Counted from the stretch's first letter, positions 31,614-39,982 are shown. The stretch is DNA of 39,982 nt from RGIG2206 sp045579085 (GCA_045579085.1 JAZNLO010000015.1:1-39982); one strand, 5' to 3'. Program-made: numbers and translations. The notes: a model not told the origin generated them from the letters alone.

Positions 31614-32750
31614 TTATAATTCCAACTTTTCAAGTAATCTCGCAACAAATTGTTCTCTGCTTGAATCAATATTGCTGATATTAGACAGCTCTGTTAACGA
31701 GCGCTTTACTCCTCCGCCGAATATGATTTTAACCCATCTTACAACCTGATAAAACGGCACTAATATTTTTGCTTTTTCAACCACAGGATACAGCTGCTTA
31801 AGCCTTTTATAAGGAAGGAATATCCGAGATGCAATGTATTTATTCTTGCCACCCTTAGATGCCACCATATTATTTGTGGTTCCATATGTGCCGCCTTGAA
31901 TAATATAAGACTGCATCGCAGACGTTACTTCGTTGTGCTCCTTGCTCTCAAACCAGACGTCTATCAACCTATATAACTGCTCAGTAAATGTGGACAGTCC
32001 ACTGTCTTGCAACAGCTTCTTGAGCTGATTGCTGATGCCGATTTGATTTCTCACTAACCAAAGGTCTATAAGCGGTCTTACCCCACATCCGCCGTTGACA
32101 AAATGCTTAGCTGTATGCGAAATCAGGTAGAACGTCATTATATCTGACGGTATATCATATTTGCAGTTATATCCATCCACTTTATTGGCGTGCTCAAACA
32201 CGTTCCTTAGCACCTCATAATCCTTAAACAGCTCCTCATTAAGCTCATAATGGATTTCTATGTGCGTTTGGTCCTTTGTGAAAACAGATATGTCCCTATG
32301 AGTTACCTCTTCAACGCTGTATTCCTCGCTGGATTCCAGATGCTTTAGCATTTCATCTATATTATCTCTTTTTATCAAGATATCGATATCACAGCTAGTC
32401 CGCATCCACGGCTCAGGATAATATTCCCTAAGCGATGCACCTTTAAGCATTATATACGGAATATTTTTTGCCTCAAGCACTGCCTCAATATTGTCACAAT
32501 TATAGCGCAATCTCTCATATCTGAAAATGGCGAAATCCACTTCTTCTTGAATCAACGAGCTATATCTTTCATTTGAATAGCCGCTCTTTATAAGCGAAGC
32601 GGCTACCAAATGAGAAATGTCTAAATGCTGAGATATTTTTAGCAATTTAACTAATGCGGCATCGTCAAGCCGTTCCAAGTAATCAGGCTGCAAAACTTCT
32701 CCAACAATACAGCATCTGACTGCTTCAAGCATTATTTCCTGAATATTCAT
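31614..32750 (-). CDS. PF14907-type nucleotidyltransferase family protein
   Basis: This 378-residue protein resembles the uncharacterised nucleotidyltransferase family often found in capsule and exopolysaccharide loci. The key block is IPYIMLKGASLREYYPEPWM followed by RTSCDIDILI, with DID (about residues 119-121) as likely metal-binding aspartates. Later IEIHYELNEE and HTAKHFVNGGCGVRPLIDLW are family-like. It would transfer a nucleotidyl or phospho group to a glycan or protein, but no biochemical role is established. It overlaps the upstream Wzy-like gene by four bases and is the last gene of the operon. Confidence 0.8.
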   Translation of the reverse strand: MNIQEIMLEAVRCCIVGEVLQPDYLERLDDAALVKLLKISQHLDISHLVAASLIKSGYSNERYSSLIQEEVDFAIFRYERLRYNCDNIEAVLEAKNIPYIMLKGASLREYYPEPWMRTSCDIDILIKRDNIDEMLKHLESSEEYSVEEVTHRDISVFTKDQTHIEIHYELNEELFKDYEVLRNVFEHANKVDGYNCKYDIPSDIMTFYLISHTAKHFVNGGCGVRPLIDLWLVRNQIGISNQLKKLLQDSGLSTFTEQLYRLIDVWFESKEHNEVTSAMQSYIIQGGTYGTTNNMVASKGGKNKYIASRIFLPYKRLKQLYPVVEKAKILVPFYQVVRWVKIIFGGGVKRSLTELSNISNIDSSREQFVARLLEKLEL

Positions 32751-34051
32751 TTCAGTCGTGCTCCCTTGCCAGATGCCCTAATCGGAATACCATATCTAAA
32801 TAATATGGCATAGAATAGCAAAACAGAATTTGTAATGTTATCAACAGTTGTTATAGCAAGTATAACAATTATATACGCTAAAACAATTGGCAAAACGTCT
32901 AATTTATGTAACTGCCCTGTTTGTTTTGACTTTCTGGTAAAAGGGACTGGAGCAAAAACGAAAAACAAAGTAATAAAAGTTCCAATAATTATTCCTGTGC
33001 CGCAAATCCATTCAAGCCATGTATTATGACACGCTTTTGATGACGAAACATAATTTAGTATCTGGTTTTGTCCAACGCCTATCAATAATCTATTGTTCTC
33101 AACCAAAGAATTAAAATTATTTTTCCATATAGTAAATCGTCCTGCGTCATCAGTTAAAGAAGCTCGTGAACTAAAAAGATATTCAATATCAGATATTACA
33201 CCTGAAACAATACTATCTCGATTCGCAATAATAAACAAAAATAATAATGAAAGCGCTATACTCCAAACAGCCATCCATGACCTTTTGTTTTCTGCCTGTT
33301 TATATCCTATAACAAACATAATTACAATCATTGCAAAGAACGAAACAAGAGCCATTCGAGAACCTGAAAAAATAACTACAAGAAAGAAAAATATAACAGC
33401 AAGAGCACTTTTAAACATATTCTTATTTTTATAAAAAATATTAGCAAGGCCAAATGCTGCCCCTGGTATCAATGTTGTAATAACAGTGTTAGGGTCAATA
33501 CAAAATCCACGAAGTCGCAATGCCTCAACATTTTCTGCACCCGTTAAAGCAACTTTCATAACCATACCGTCAGAAAGTCTATCCATTGTATCAACAACCA
33601 GCGCGCCAATATTGTTTGTTGCTGCGATATAAGCTATTGTGAACACCAAACCATATCCAATTGTTGTTGCAATTGTTACCTTGGAAATAGCATCAAAATC
33701 AATCTTTCTGTCTTGAGACAAAAGATAATTATATGCTATCACCAAAATAAAAATAAACATCAAATGCTGCATAATAGAAGCAACTATTAATCCATTAATA
33801 ACATTAGATATAATTAACAAAAAAATCATAACAACTACTGTGTTAGGCAAAATTATATTCTTAATTTTAAATGTATTATACAATATAATAACTATGCCAA
33901 ATATCATATATGGCTTTAACGTAGCCCCTGCTACTGAAATACCATACATTTCAATAGGCAACAATACCCATATATAATGCTGCCAGTTTAGTTTTTTTTC
34001 GCAAAACAACAGTGAAATTACAACCGCTGCTACAATCCAAATCCAAATCAT
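32747..34051 (-). CDS. O-antigen polymerase/ligase-like membrane protein
   Basis: This 434-residue protein has about ten to twelve hydrophobic segments and a large external loop near the C-terminal half containing ACHNTWLEWICGTGI, the typical HN-x-Y/W-L-E pattern of Wzy/WaaL-type enzymes, with SRASLTDDAGRFTIWK before it. It probably polymerises or ligates lipid-linked oligosaccharide repeats at the outer face of the membrane. Base composition is clearly more AT-rich (many ATA and AAT codons) than the ribosomal or thrS regions, which suggests transfer. It sits between a glycosyltransferase gene and the PF14907-type gene. Confidence 0.85.
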   Translation of the reverse strand: MIWIWIVAAVVISLLFCEKKLNWQHYIWVLLPIEMYGISVAGATLKPYMIFGIVIILYNTFKIKNIILPNTVVVMIFLLIISNVINGLIVASIMQHLMFIFILVIAYNYLLSQDRKIDFDAISKVTIATTIGYGLVFTIAYIAATNNIGALVVDTMDRLSDGMVMKVALTGAENVEALRLRGFCIDPNTVITTLIPGAAFGLANIFYKNKNMFKSALAVIFFFLVVIFSGSRMALVSFFAMIVIMFVIGYKQAENKRSWMAVWSIALSLLFLFIIANRDSIVSGVISDIEYLFSSRASLTDDAGRFTIWKNNFNSLVENNRLLIGVGQNQILNYVSSSKACHNTWLEWICGTGIIIGTFITLFFVFAPVPFTRKSKQTGQLHKLDVLPIVLAYIIVILAITTVDNITNSVLLFYAILFRYGIPIRASGKGARLK

Positions 34052-34067
34052 TTATATTCCCACTCCA

Positions 34068-35177
34068 TCAGCAAAGTTCCTGCCTTGCACGTTCAATTGC
34101 TCCTACCAACGAAAATTCTTTTAATATAGTTTGATATGCTTCTTCACATATACACTTATAATCGTTCTCATTTTCATCTATCATGCGAACTATACCCTGC
34201 ATTATTGATTCAACCGTTGGAGTTTGAAGAACAAAACCATTTTTGCCATCCTGAACAATATCCTTAATCCCACCTACAGGCGATGCTAATGCAGGAACAC
34301 CTTTTCCCATCATCTCAATTAAACCATTAGGCATACCTTCCGTATCTGTAGGGAAAAGCAGATATTTCCACTTCTTTGACATTTCAAGAATTTCATCATG
34401 TTCAACCCAACCCAAAAGTGAAACATAATCTCCCGCATCTAACTCTTCAATCAATTTTTCACAGTCTTCTCTTTGTTTGCCTGAACCAATGATTTCAAGT
34501 TTCCAGTTAGGATATCTTTTATGCAGTTGAGCCATCGCTTTTATACATTCAAGCACATGTTTTCCTGCAGTAAGTCTACACACCATCCCAAGTATATTGT
34601 CTCGCGACTCTAAAGGTGACATCTCAATATCATTTGTATAAAGGTGAAGCACACGAGTGTTTTTCACCGCCAAACCAGGCCATTCATCTATTACAGATTT
34701 ACTTTCCATACAAACATAATCTGCGTTAGTAGCCATATATCTGATTAGCTTGGATGAAAGTTGAGTAAACTTGCTTGCCTTTCCTTCTTTGACAACATTA
34801 CCCATTATAAAATAATTAATTTGTGCCTTCCGTCTTTTTAATGTAAGATACGGAAGCAGCATCTTGTCCCCTATCCAAAAGAAAACCGTATCCCCCGCCT
34901 TTATGTTACATTTAACAGCAGAACACATTTTAAACTGGACTTTCACTATGTCTATCAAACGCTTTACTTTGTTAGGTGACCTGTTAATGTCAAACGAAAC
35001 AAGTTCAACATCATTCAAATCGGATTCTACACTTAAGTTTCCACCTATAACAGTTAAATTATCATAACAAGGTTTTATTACGCGAAGAAATTTGCTAAGT
35101 GTAACCTCAGACGAACGATTTTCGGCTATCATTGGATTTGTTATTACAAAAGCTCTCGTGTTTTTTACACCTGACAT
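34068..35177 (-). CDS. GT4-type glycosyltransferase
   Basis: This 369-residue GT-B enzyme carries both domains. The C-terminal donor-binding domain starts near residue 195 (NILGMVCRLTAGKHVLECIK) and includes LEIIGSGKQREDCEKLIEEL, YVSLLGWVEHDEILEMSKKW and the E-x7-E-type motif TEGMPNGLIEMMGKGVPALA followed by SPVGGIKDIVQDGKNG. It would transfer a sugar from a nucleotide donor to the growing glycan at the cytoplasmic face. The SD is weak. Composition is AT-rich like the next gene. Donor and acceptor are unknown. Confidence 0.9.
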   Translation of the reverse strand: MSGVKNTRAFVITNPMIAENRSSEVTLSKFLRVIKPCYDNLTVIGGNLSVESDLNDVELVSFDINRSPNKVKRLIDIVKVQFKMCSAVKCNIKAGDTVFFWIGDKMLLPYLTLKRRKAQINYFIMGNVVKEGKASKFTQLSSKLIRYMATNADYVCMESKSVIDEWPGLAVKNTRVLHLYTNDIEMSPLESRDNILGMVCRLTAGKHVLECIKAMAQLHKRYPNWKLEIIGSGKQREDCEKLIEELDAGDYVSLLGWVEHDEILEMSKKWKYLLFPTDTEGMPNGLIEMMGKGVPALASPVGGIKDIVQDGKNGFVLQTPTVESIMQGIVRMIDENENDYKCICEEAYQTILKEFSLVGAIERARQELC

Positions 35178-35205
35178 TATTAAAACTACACTCCGTTTTC
35201 ACATG

Positions 35206-35757
35206 TTATTTAAAGATTTTATATATCAGTGCGTTGTATTCGTTATATGACATTTTATCGGCAAAAGCCTTGCCGCTTTGAATCATTTTATCCTTATGAG
35301 AGACAATCTTTTCTATTGCCAAGACTGCGTCATTTACATCATCCTCATCAAAGCAGAGACCATCGCCACTAACATTGATAAATTCCTGTGCACCGGCAAC
35401 ATTACATGCCGCAACAGGCACTCCTGCGGCCGCAGCCTCAAGTCCGGCGAGTGGGAATCCCTCGAACGCTGATGGAATCATAAGAATATCGAATATTTTC
35501 AGCAGGTCAGGCACATCATTTCTTCTACCTAAAAATGCCACTTGTCCATCAAGTCCATATTCGTTAACCATATTTTTAAGTTCTTCCATATAATGAGGTT
35601 CGCGACACTCTCCTGCAAAAACTCCTACCGCATCGACTCCCTTTTCACGAAGTGCTTTTACAGTTCTCAATACAAAATCTTGCTTTTTAGAACGCTGTAC
35701 CAATGCAATATGTCCTATAACTACTGTCCGATTTATCTTATCCTCCATATAAGCCAA
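35206..35757 (-). CDS. Headless glycosyltransferase: GT-B C-terminal domain only
   Basis: This 183-residue protein consists only of the donor-binding half of a GT4-type enzyme. The parts are INRTVVIGHIALVQRSKKQD at the very start of the domain, VAFLGRRNDVPDLLKIFDIL, and the motif SAFEGFPLAGLEAAAAGVPV. No N-terminal acceptor domain precedes it. A GGAGG six bases before a TTG start shows it may be translated by itself. It follows, 15 bases later, the C-terminal half of the frameshifted glycosyltransferase, to which it is clearly related (NRT-V/I-V near the junction, RND, EG-x-LA/V-x-x-EA). It may be a remnant, an alternative C-terminal module, or a subunit of a split enzyme. Confidence 0.75.
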   Translation of the reverse strand: MAYMEDKINRTVVIGHIALVQRSKKQDFVLRTVKALREKGVDAVGVFAGECREPHYMEELKNMVNEYGLDGQVAFLGRRNDVPDLLKIFDILMIPSAFEGFPLAGLEAAAAGVPVAACNVAGAQEFINVSGDGLCFDEDDVNDAVLAIEKIVSHKDKMIQSGKAFADKMSYNEYNALIYKIFK

Positions 35758-35772
35758 GTCACACCTCCGCTT

Positions 35773-36929
35773 TTATTGTTTAAAAATCTCATGCAATCCA
35801 CTGCTATAATTTTTGTAACTCTGTTTTTTACAAAACATAAAACCTCGCTCTACTCTTTCGTCAGATTGAGCTATCGACTTGTTAACAGCATCTGCAATTT
35901 GACTTTGAGAACTATTCTCTGCATAAGTAATTCCACATTCAGCGGCGTTCAGCAATTCAAAAGAACCGCCCTTTTCCATTGCCACAACACATGTCCTGGC
36001 TGACATTGCTTCCATTGCAACTAGTCCCAATCCTTCAAAAGATGGAACTATAACGCAATCTGTTGCTGCAAGTATGTCTGCAATGTCATTACGAAAGCCA
36101 GGAATATAAATATCATTATTTAAGCTATTGTCCGCAATATATTTTAGAAGTTCTTGTTTGTATTTAACATCAGCTTGTGTAATAGCATCACCTATTATCA
36201 AGCCAATAACAGAACTTCCTCTACGTTTCAGCTCTTCAACGACTCTAACAAATATTTTCTGACATTTATTCTTTGTAATCGCTCCAATATGAGCAAGGAT
36301 TAGAGTACCCCCCCCCCGCGAACTATTGTTCGATTCAAGGCTCGTTCAACCTCTTTTATAACCTTACTCGCATCTCCGTTTGCATATTTTTCAACATCCA
36401 CCGGATTATAGAGCACCTCTACTTTGTTGTGTGCCTTTTCGTCGGTGATTTGATCGCCTACGCAGTTAGAAACAGCGATGATTTTTTGTACACTCTTGAA
36501 TTTTCCGCAGATATTAAGCAGTTTTTTTGTTGCGCCATCTAAAAAAATATGATGCAAATGCCAGATAGTCCGCTTGCCCGATAAGCTTCCACAAATCGCA
36601 CTCCAAGGCAAAGCCGCAGGACCGGGACAATACAGCATATCAGGTTTATATTTTCTAATCACGTTTAATGATTTAATTATATTCTTTACAGACATCCAGC
36701 CGTAACGGAATATGACCTGTTTTCCTTTAACGCCTGTGGGTAAGGTCTGGTCGCCCATCAGAATATACGGGATATTCCTCTTTTTCAATTCCTCCGACAA
36801 CATTCCCTCTGAAGGAATTAAGCAGCAGAACTCATACTTGTCTGACAGCATATCCAAAACTGTTAATGTCATCTTCTGGCCGCCCGATACTGTTGCAAGC
36901 GTTTCCCAAACGAGAATTTTTTTGGACAT
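35773..36929 (-). pseudogene. Glycosyltransferase split by a frameshift at a G10 tract (possibly phase-variable)
   Basis: The first part (36929 down to about 36300) starts MSKKILVWETLATVSGGQKM and carries a complete GT-B N-terminal domain up to the linker EVLYNPVDVEKYANGDASK. At ten consecutive G (36308-36317 on the minus strand) the frame runs into a stop after RGGGVL. The next frame continues with TLILAHIGAITKNKCQ and a full donor-binding domain (IYIPGFRNDIADILAATDCV, SFEGLGLVAMEAM) ending at 35773. With 8 or 11 G the two parts join into one protein of 384 or 385 residues, a normal length. The present sequence is therefore 'off', either by genuine slippage or by a homopolymer error. An SD (AAAGGA) precedes the start. 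Confidence 0.85.
36308..36317 (-). repeat. Homopolymer tract of ten G
   Basis: Ten consecutive C on the plus strand (G on the coding strand) lie inside the glycosyltransferase gene, exactly at the linker between its two domains. I noticed no comparable G or C run elsewhere in the window. Such tracts are prone to slipped-strand changes in length. Confidence 0.9.
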
Positions 36930-36933
36930 CAGC

Positions 36934-38382
36934 TCATCCTTTCAAGCCAAGAGAAGCCATAACTATCTTATAGATATCAGTCATCTCATAGTTCTTCTTA
37001 GTTAACTCAATATTATTTGTGCAAATAATGGCGGTACGCCAACGATGTCCACCAGGTGACATCATATACATAAATCCGCCCTTTTCAAATACGTTTTTAC
37101 CGAGCTCCCATTCGCCGCCCCAACGTTCATCCATTTGATAAATTATCTCGGGATATTTATTTAAATACTCACCATGATAGAAGGTATTAGTTCGAGCTAT
37201 CCACTCAAACAGATTTTTATCTTCCCCGTCTATCTTTATTGGCTTGAGGTACTCGATAATCTCATCGGCAAGGGCGTCCTTATCCTCTACGCTATCATTC
37301 AGGCGAATGCCACCATAGCTATAATTTTTCAACGCACTCAAATCGCTGAGATACGCTTTGGTATTCTCCCAGTCAAAATCTCCTCCAGAGGCAAACAGGC
37401 TCTTCCAAACAGGGAATTTCTTCGCCAATTTCATCGCCCATTTTGGCAGTCCAATACCTTTAACTATACCAATGGCTATCTTCTTTATAGCTTTTTTGAT
37501 ACGCTTTTTAAAAGAAGGTTTTGAGCCGTCACCGCCGCCCTTCGCTGCAAGAAATCCGCCACGACGTAGCAACTCGTTTATGCGTGCGGTATACACAGGT
37601 CGAGCGCCGTGACCGTGGTCACTGATGATGAGCAACGGCGTATCAGGCTGCTTTTCTATGACCTCGCCCACATATTTATCCATTACGATATACATATCGC
37701 GTATAACGTTTTCATGCTCATTAGGACCGGGATATTCAGGATGATTAGGGTCACAATGACGCCAGAAATCATGCTGAATACCATCTGTGGTTGAAAAATA
37801 AGAAAACAGCACGTCAACGTCTTCGTTATCAAGAACTGCGCTGGTAAGTCTAATCTCCTCATTTACCTTTGAGAAAAACTCGTCACGCAAAGCTGGAAGG
37901 TCCTTTTCCGAAGTAAATTTTCCCTCAGTACCAAGAATATCTAAGCGAGGCTTATATAAGTCCTCTTTGCTTTGAGGGTAAACTCTGATTTTATTCTCAT
38001 AAGGCCTCGTTATCATAAGGCCGTCTATCTCCCAGCCCTCTTTGATATTCATTGGCAAAATCACGGCACAGGACAGACCTTGTTGATTCAACACGTCCCA
38101 GAAAGTTCTTCCTTTAAAAGCAGAATCATCAAACACCAAAGGCTTATAAGTGTTATCCTTAGCGCCGACGTTCACAAAATTTATAATACCGTGCTCAGAC
38201 GGGTCAAGGCCTGTATAAATGGTGGACCATGCAGGCGTTGTATCAGCCGGGAAAACTGAACGCAGACCGGGAAATCCATTCTTCTCCATTAGGCCGTAGA
38301 GATTGGGAAGGTCATCCTTGTAGCGCATAACCACATCCCAATCCATTCCATCTATACCGAATATAATCAGTTTGTTTACCAT
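36934..38382 (-). CDS. Alkaline-phosphatase-superfamily hydrolase (type I phosphodiesterase-like)
   Basis: This 482-residue protein has the AlkP-superfamily metal-binding pattern. FGIDGMDWD (Asp near residue 11) is followed by FPADTTPAWSTIYTGLDPSE with a nucleophile threonine near 48-49. Later come IISDHGHGARP, with metal-binding Asp and His, and a C-terminal MSPGGHRW. No signal peptide or membrane segment is evident, which points to a cytoplasmic role. Related proteins hydrolyse or transfer phosphodiesters, nucleotides or sugar phosphates. Here it lies inside a glycan operon, so a phosphosugar or lipid-linked intermediate is a reasonable guess. The stop is four bases before the next gene start. 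Confidence 0.85.
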   Translation of the reverse strand: MVNKLIIFGIDGMDWDVVMRYKDDLPNLYGLMEKNGFPGLRSVFPADTTPAWSTIYTGLDPSEHGIINFVNVGAKDNTYKPLVFDDSAFKGRTFWDVLNQQGLSCAVILPMNIKEGWEIDGLMITRPYENKIRVYPQSKEDLYKPRLDILGTEGKFTSEKDLPALRDEFFSKVNEEIRLTSAVLDNEDVDVLFSYFSTTDGIQHDFWRHCDPNHPEYPGPNEHENVIRDMYIVMDKYVGEVIEKQPDTPLLIISDHGHGARPVYTARINELLRRGGFLAAKGGGDGSKPSFKKRIKKAIKKIAIGIVKGIGLPKWAMKLAKKFPVWKSLFASGGDFDWENTKAYLSDLSALKNYSYGGIRLNDSVEDKDALADEIIEYLKPIKIDGEDKNLFEWIARTNTFYHGEYLNKYPEIIYQMDERWGGEWELGKNVFEKGGFMYMMSPGGHRWRTAIICTNNIELTKKNYEMTDIYKIVMASLGLKG

Positions 38383-38438
38383 TATTTCTCTCCCATAATA
38401 ATGTGCTTACCGCTTCATTTATCTGTTGTTAAGCATAA

Positions 38439-39113
38439 TCATTTTTTAAGCGGTGGCAACACTTCATCAATTGCCGTCATAACCTCATCAAGCATCTTTT
38501 GCTTATCCTGGTCACCGGCAATGACTGTAGCATCATACATATCAGCCACTTTTTCATACAATGGTTTTCTTATTTCCAAATACAACGGGTCGGGGATGTC
38601 GTCCTTTCGGCTGCAACACACCTCAACCGGAGTCTTTATGTAAATTATCTTATCGGGTCGTGGTGCCCGTTTCCACTTTCCGTTCATGGTCTGTTCCATA
38701 TATTCCTCGCCAAGACCAAGATTGGCAGCGTAGGTTACGATGTTATCGTAAATATAACGGTCAACCAAAAGCGTTTTGCCAAAAAAGCGCTTCATACGGA
38801 TGCGGAAAAATATCTGCAATTTGAACTCTATCGTTGTTAAAAAAGAGAAAACCTTATACACTCCACCTTTTTGAGCCTGCTTTCTCATGCTCTCCAAATA
38901 AGCGCGGTAATCTCCGCTAAACGGGTCGCTTTCTTTCTTCATCAAAAGCTTTTTGCCAAGCTTAATAATGCCGCGCAATACAACAACAACATAAGCAGCA
39001 CGTACAATCTCAACATTATATCCGCGAGATTTGAGCTGCTCATACGCATAGTCAATACTTGTCGACTTGCCTGAGCCGTCCAACCCCATAAAACTTATCA
39101 TTGCAGGCTTCAT
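38439..39113 (-). CDS. Thymidylate-kinase-like P-loop protein of a glycan operon
   Basis: This 224-residue protein has the P-loop GLDGSGKST at residues 10-18, then a DRY block (LLVDRYIYDN), PDKIIYIKTPVEVCCSRKDD and a C-terminal helix. This resembles the dTMP-kinase fold. It is separated by one base from the preceding glycosyltransferase gene and lies within the polysaccharide operon, not with DNA-precursor genes. It may phosphorylate a nucleotide sugar precursor, lipid or other small molecule; dTMP kinase itself is not proven. The ATG follows the upstream TAA directly. Confidence 0.75.
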   Translation of the reverse strand: MKPAMISFMGLDGSGKSTSIDYAYEQLKSRGYNVEIVRAAYVVVVLRGIIKLGKKLLMKKESDPFSGDYRAYLESMRKQAQKGGVYKVFSFLTTIEFKLQIFFRIRMKRFFGKTLLVDRYIYDNIVTYAANLGLGEEYMEQTMNGKWKRAPRPDKIIYIKTPVEVCCSRKDDIPDPLYLEIRKPLYEKVADMYDATVIAGDQDKQKMLDEVMTAIDEVLPPLKK

Positions 39114-39114
39114 T

Positions 39115-39982
39115 TTAGTTTCCCCTCACAATATCAAGCACATATTTCGCTACCTCATCCCACGTTTTTGGAGAAACAAGATAGCTCTGGTGCCGTTTCT
39201 TATCAGCCATAGTTAATACGGCATTATCTAATTCTGCTTTATCTCCAATCAGCATGACTGCGTCTTTTTCTGCGGAAACAACAGACAGATTTTCAAAATC
39301 CTTATATGCAATTACAGGCACACCACAAGACAATGCTTCCATTACAGACAACGGAATAGAAATCACAAACTCCGTCGAACGTGTTGGGAATAAATACACA
39401 TCCGCCATTTGATAGACTTCTTCAACATTCTCAAGGTATCCCTTGTGAATCTTTACTCCTGCATCCTCGAGCGTTTTTACTGTATCAGGATTCTCAAACA
39501 TACCCGATGCAACTACCATTCGCTCTGCGTTTGTTATTTCAGCAAAATCCTCCAGTCCCCGCCCTGCAGAACAGTGGCCCACGTGAATAATCAAAGGCTT
39601 ATCAGTGGCAAATCCGTACTTCTGCTTTAGCTCACGCGCTCTATCACTGTCAACCGGACTGAATTTGTCCACCTTAATTCCTGCCTCAAAGGTCCTTTTC
39701 TGATATCCTGAACGAATAGATACTTCCGACAAGTCCTTTTCAACAAGCGTCAGATAATTTGCTTTTAAAGGACACTTCTGTGTTAGTTTTACATACTCCG
39801 AGTTTGGCTTTTGCACACAGACTATCCATACATTTTTACTGAACATCCCCACCAGACGTGCGAGCCAGTATACAAGCTTATTGGCACGTGCGAAAATCAG
39901 AGTAGCGTCACACGCTTTGCTGTTTTTTATAATTGAAACGATATCTCTCAGCCCTGAGTAATGCACCTCATGGTCTTTCTCA
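39115..39982 (-). CDS. GT4-type glycosyltransferase, 5' end outside the window
   Basis: The reading frame is open to the right edge, and the first residues seen (EKDHEVHYSGLRDIVSIIKN) look like the normal start region of a GT-B N-terminal domain, so the true start lies outside. The donor-binding domain includes LIIHVGHCSAGRGLEDFAEI, YLENVEEVYQMADVYLFPTR and VISIPLSVMEALSCGVPVIA. A GTG at 39966 exists but has no clear reason to be the start. It is the furthest-upstream gene seen of the polysaccharide operon, which continues beyond the window. Confidence 0.88.
   Translation of the reverse strand, partial: EKDHEVHYSGLRDIVSIIKNSKACDATLIFARANKLVYWLARLVGMFSKNVWIVCVQKPNSEYVKLTQKCPLKANYLTLVEKDLSEVSIRSGYQKRTFEAGIKVDKFSPVDSDRARELKQKYGFATDKPLIIHVGHCSAGRGLEDFAEITNAERMVVASGMFENPDTVKTLEDAGVKIHKGYLENVEEVYQMADVYLFPTRSTEFVISIPLSVMEALSCGVPVIAYKDFENLSVVSAEKDAVMLIGDKAELDNAVLTMADKKRHQSYLVSPKTWDEVAKYVLDIVRGN

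Noticed and set aside
35773..36201. An independent 142-residue glycosyltransferase fragment gene starting at 36201
   Set aside because: The same frame stays open upstream to the G tract and encodes the missing start of the domain, so it is the second half of the frameshifted gene.
39115..39966. A complete glycosyltransferase starting at the GTG at 39966
   Set aside because: The frame continues without a stop to the window edge and the upstream codons fit the family start, so the gene is cut by the edge.

Overview
The window looks like the chromosome of a low-to-mid GC Firmicute of class Clostridia, probably an Oscillospirales/Ruminococcaceae-type gut anaerobe. This is inferred from a Bacillota-style S10-spc ribosomal cluster, a zinc-type S14, an archaeal-type ProRS, a DnaD/DnaC primosome pair, a T-box leader on thrS, a SPOCS (DUF3794)-LysM protein of the kind found in spore formers, and strong Shine-Dalgarno (SD) sequences throughout. 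No phage, insertion sequence, tRNA or CRISPR array was seen.

Region 1 (1-10524, minus strand) is the S10-spc operon in canonical order, rpsJ to secY, with the first codons of adk at the left edge. A sigma-A-like promoter near 10806-10834 would give a leader of about 275 nt that folds into several hairpins. This leader is a candidate cis-regulatory RNA. The secY start is problematic: 22 conserved N-terminal codons lie in frame with no normal start codon.

Region 2 (10943-12956) holds proS and acpP on the minus strand. acpP has a near-perfect promoter and a terminator-like hairpin in its leader. Region 3 (12957-16200, plus strand) holds aroB, two small proteins of unknown function, an orphan periplasmic-binding lipoprotein for a metal or corrinoid ligand, and a solitary 5S rRNA gene with its own AT-rich upstream element, promoter and terminator. 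Region 4 (16199-22450) has a PAP2 phosphatase, then tatD and the SPOCS-LysM gene on the minus strand, and a 1003-residue fused ABC ATPase-FtsX permease with a large ectodomain.

Region 5 (22533-25068) is a complete polar amino-acid ABC importer operon (binding protein, permease, ATPase). Region 6 (25105-31613) runs GT2 glycosyltransferase, dnaD-like, dnaC-like, the RNase P RNA gene (rnpB), T-box leader, thrS without a TGS domain, and a sugar-nucleotidyltransferase-like gene. It ends at a strong bidirectional terminator.

Region 7 (31614-39982, minus strand, running out of the window) is a surface-polysaccharide operon: several GT-B glycosyltransferases, a Wzy/O-antigen-ligase-like membrane protein, an AlkP-superfamily hydrolase, a thymidylate-kinase-like P-loop protein and a PF14907-type nucleotidyltransferase. 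Its most interesting point is a glycosyltransferase interrupted by a frameshift exactly at a run of ten G (36308-36317), which would be repaired at 8 or 11 G. It is followed directly by a second, 'headless' glycosyltransferase C-terminal domain with its own ribosome-binding site. Together they resemble a phase-variable or modular glycosyltransferase locus. A homopolymer sequencing error remains the main alternative.
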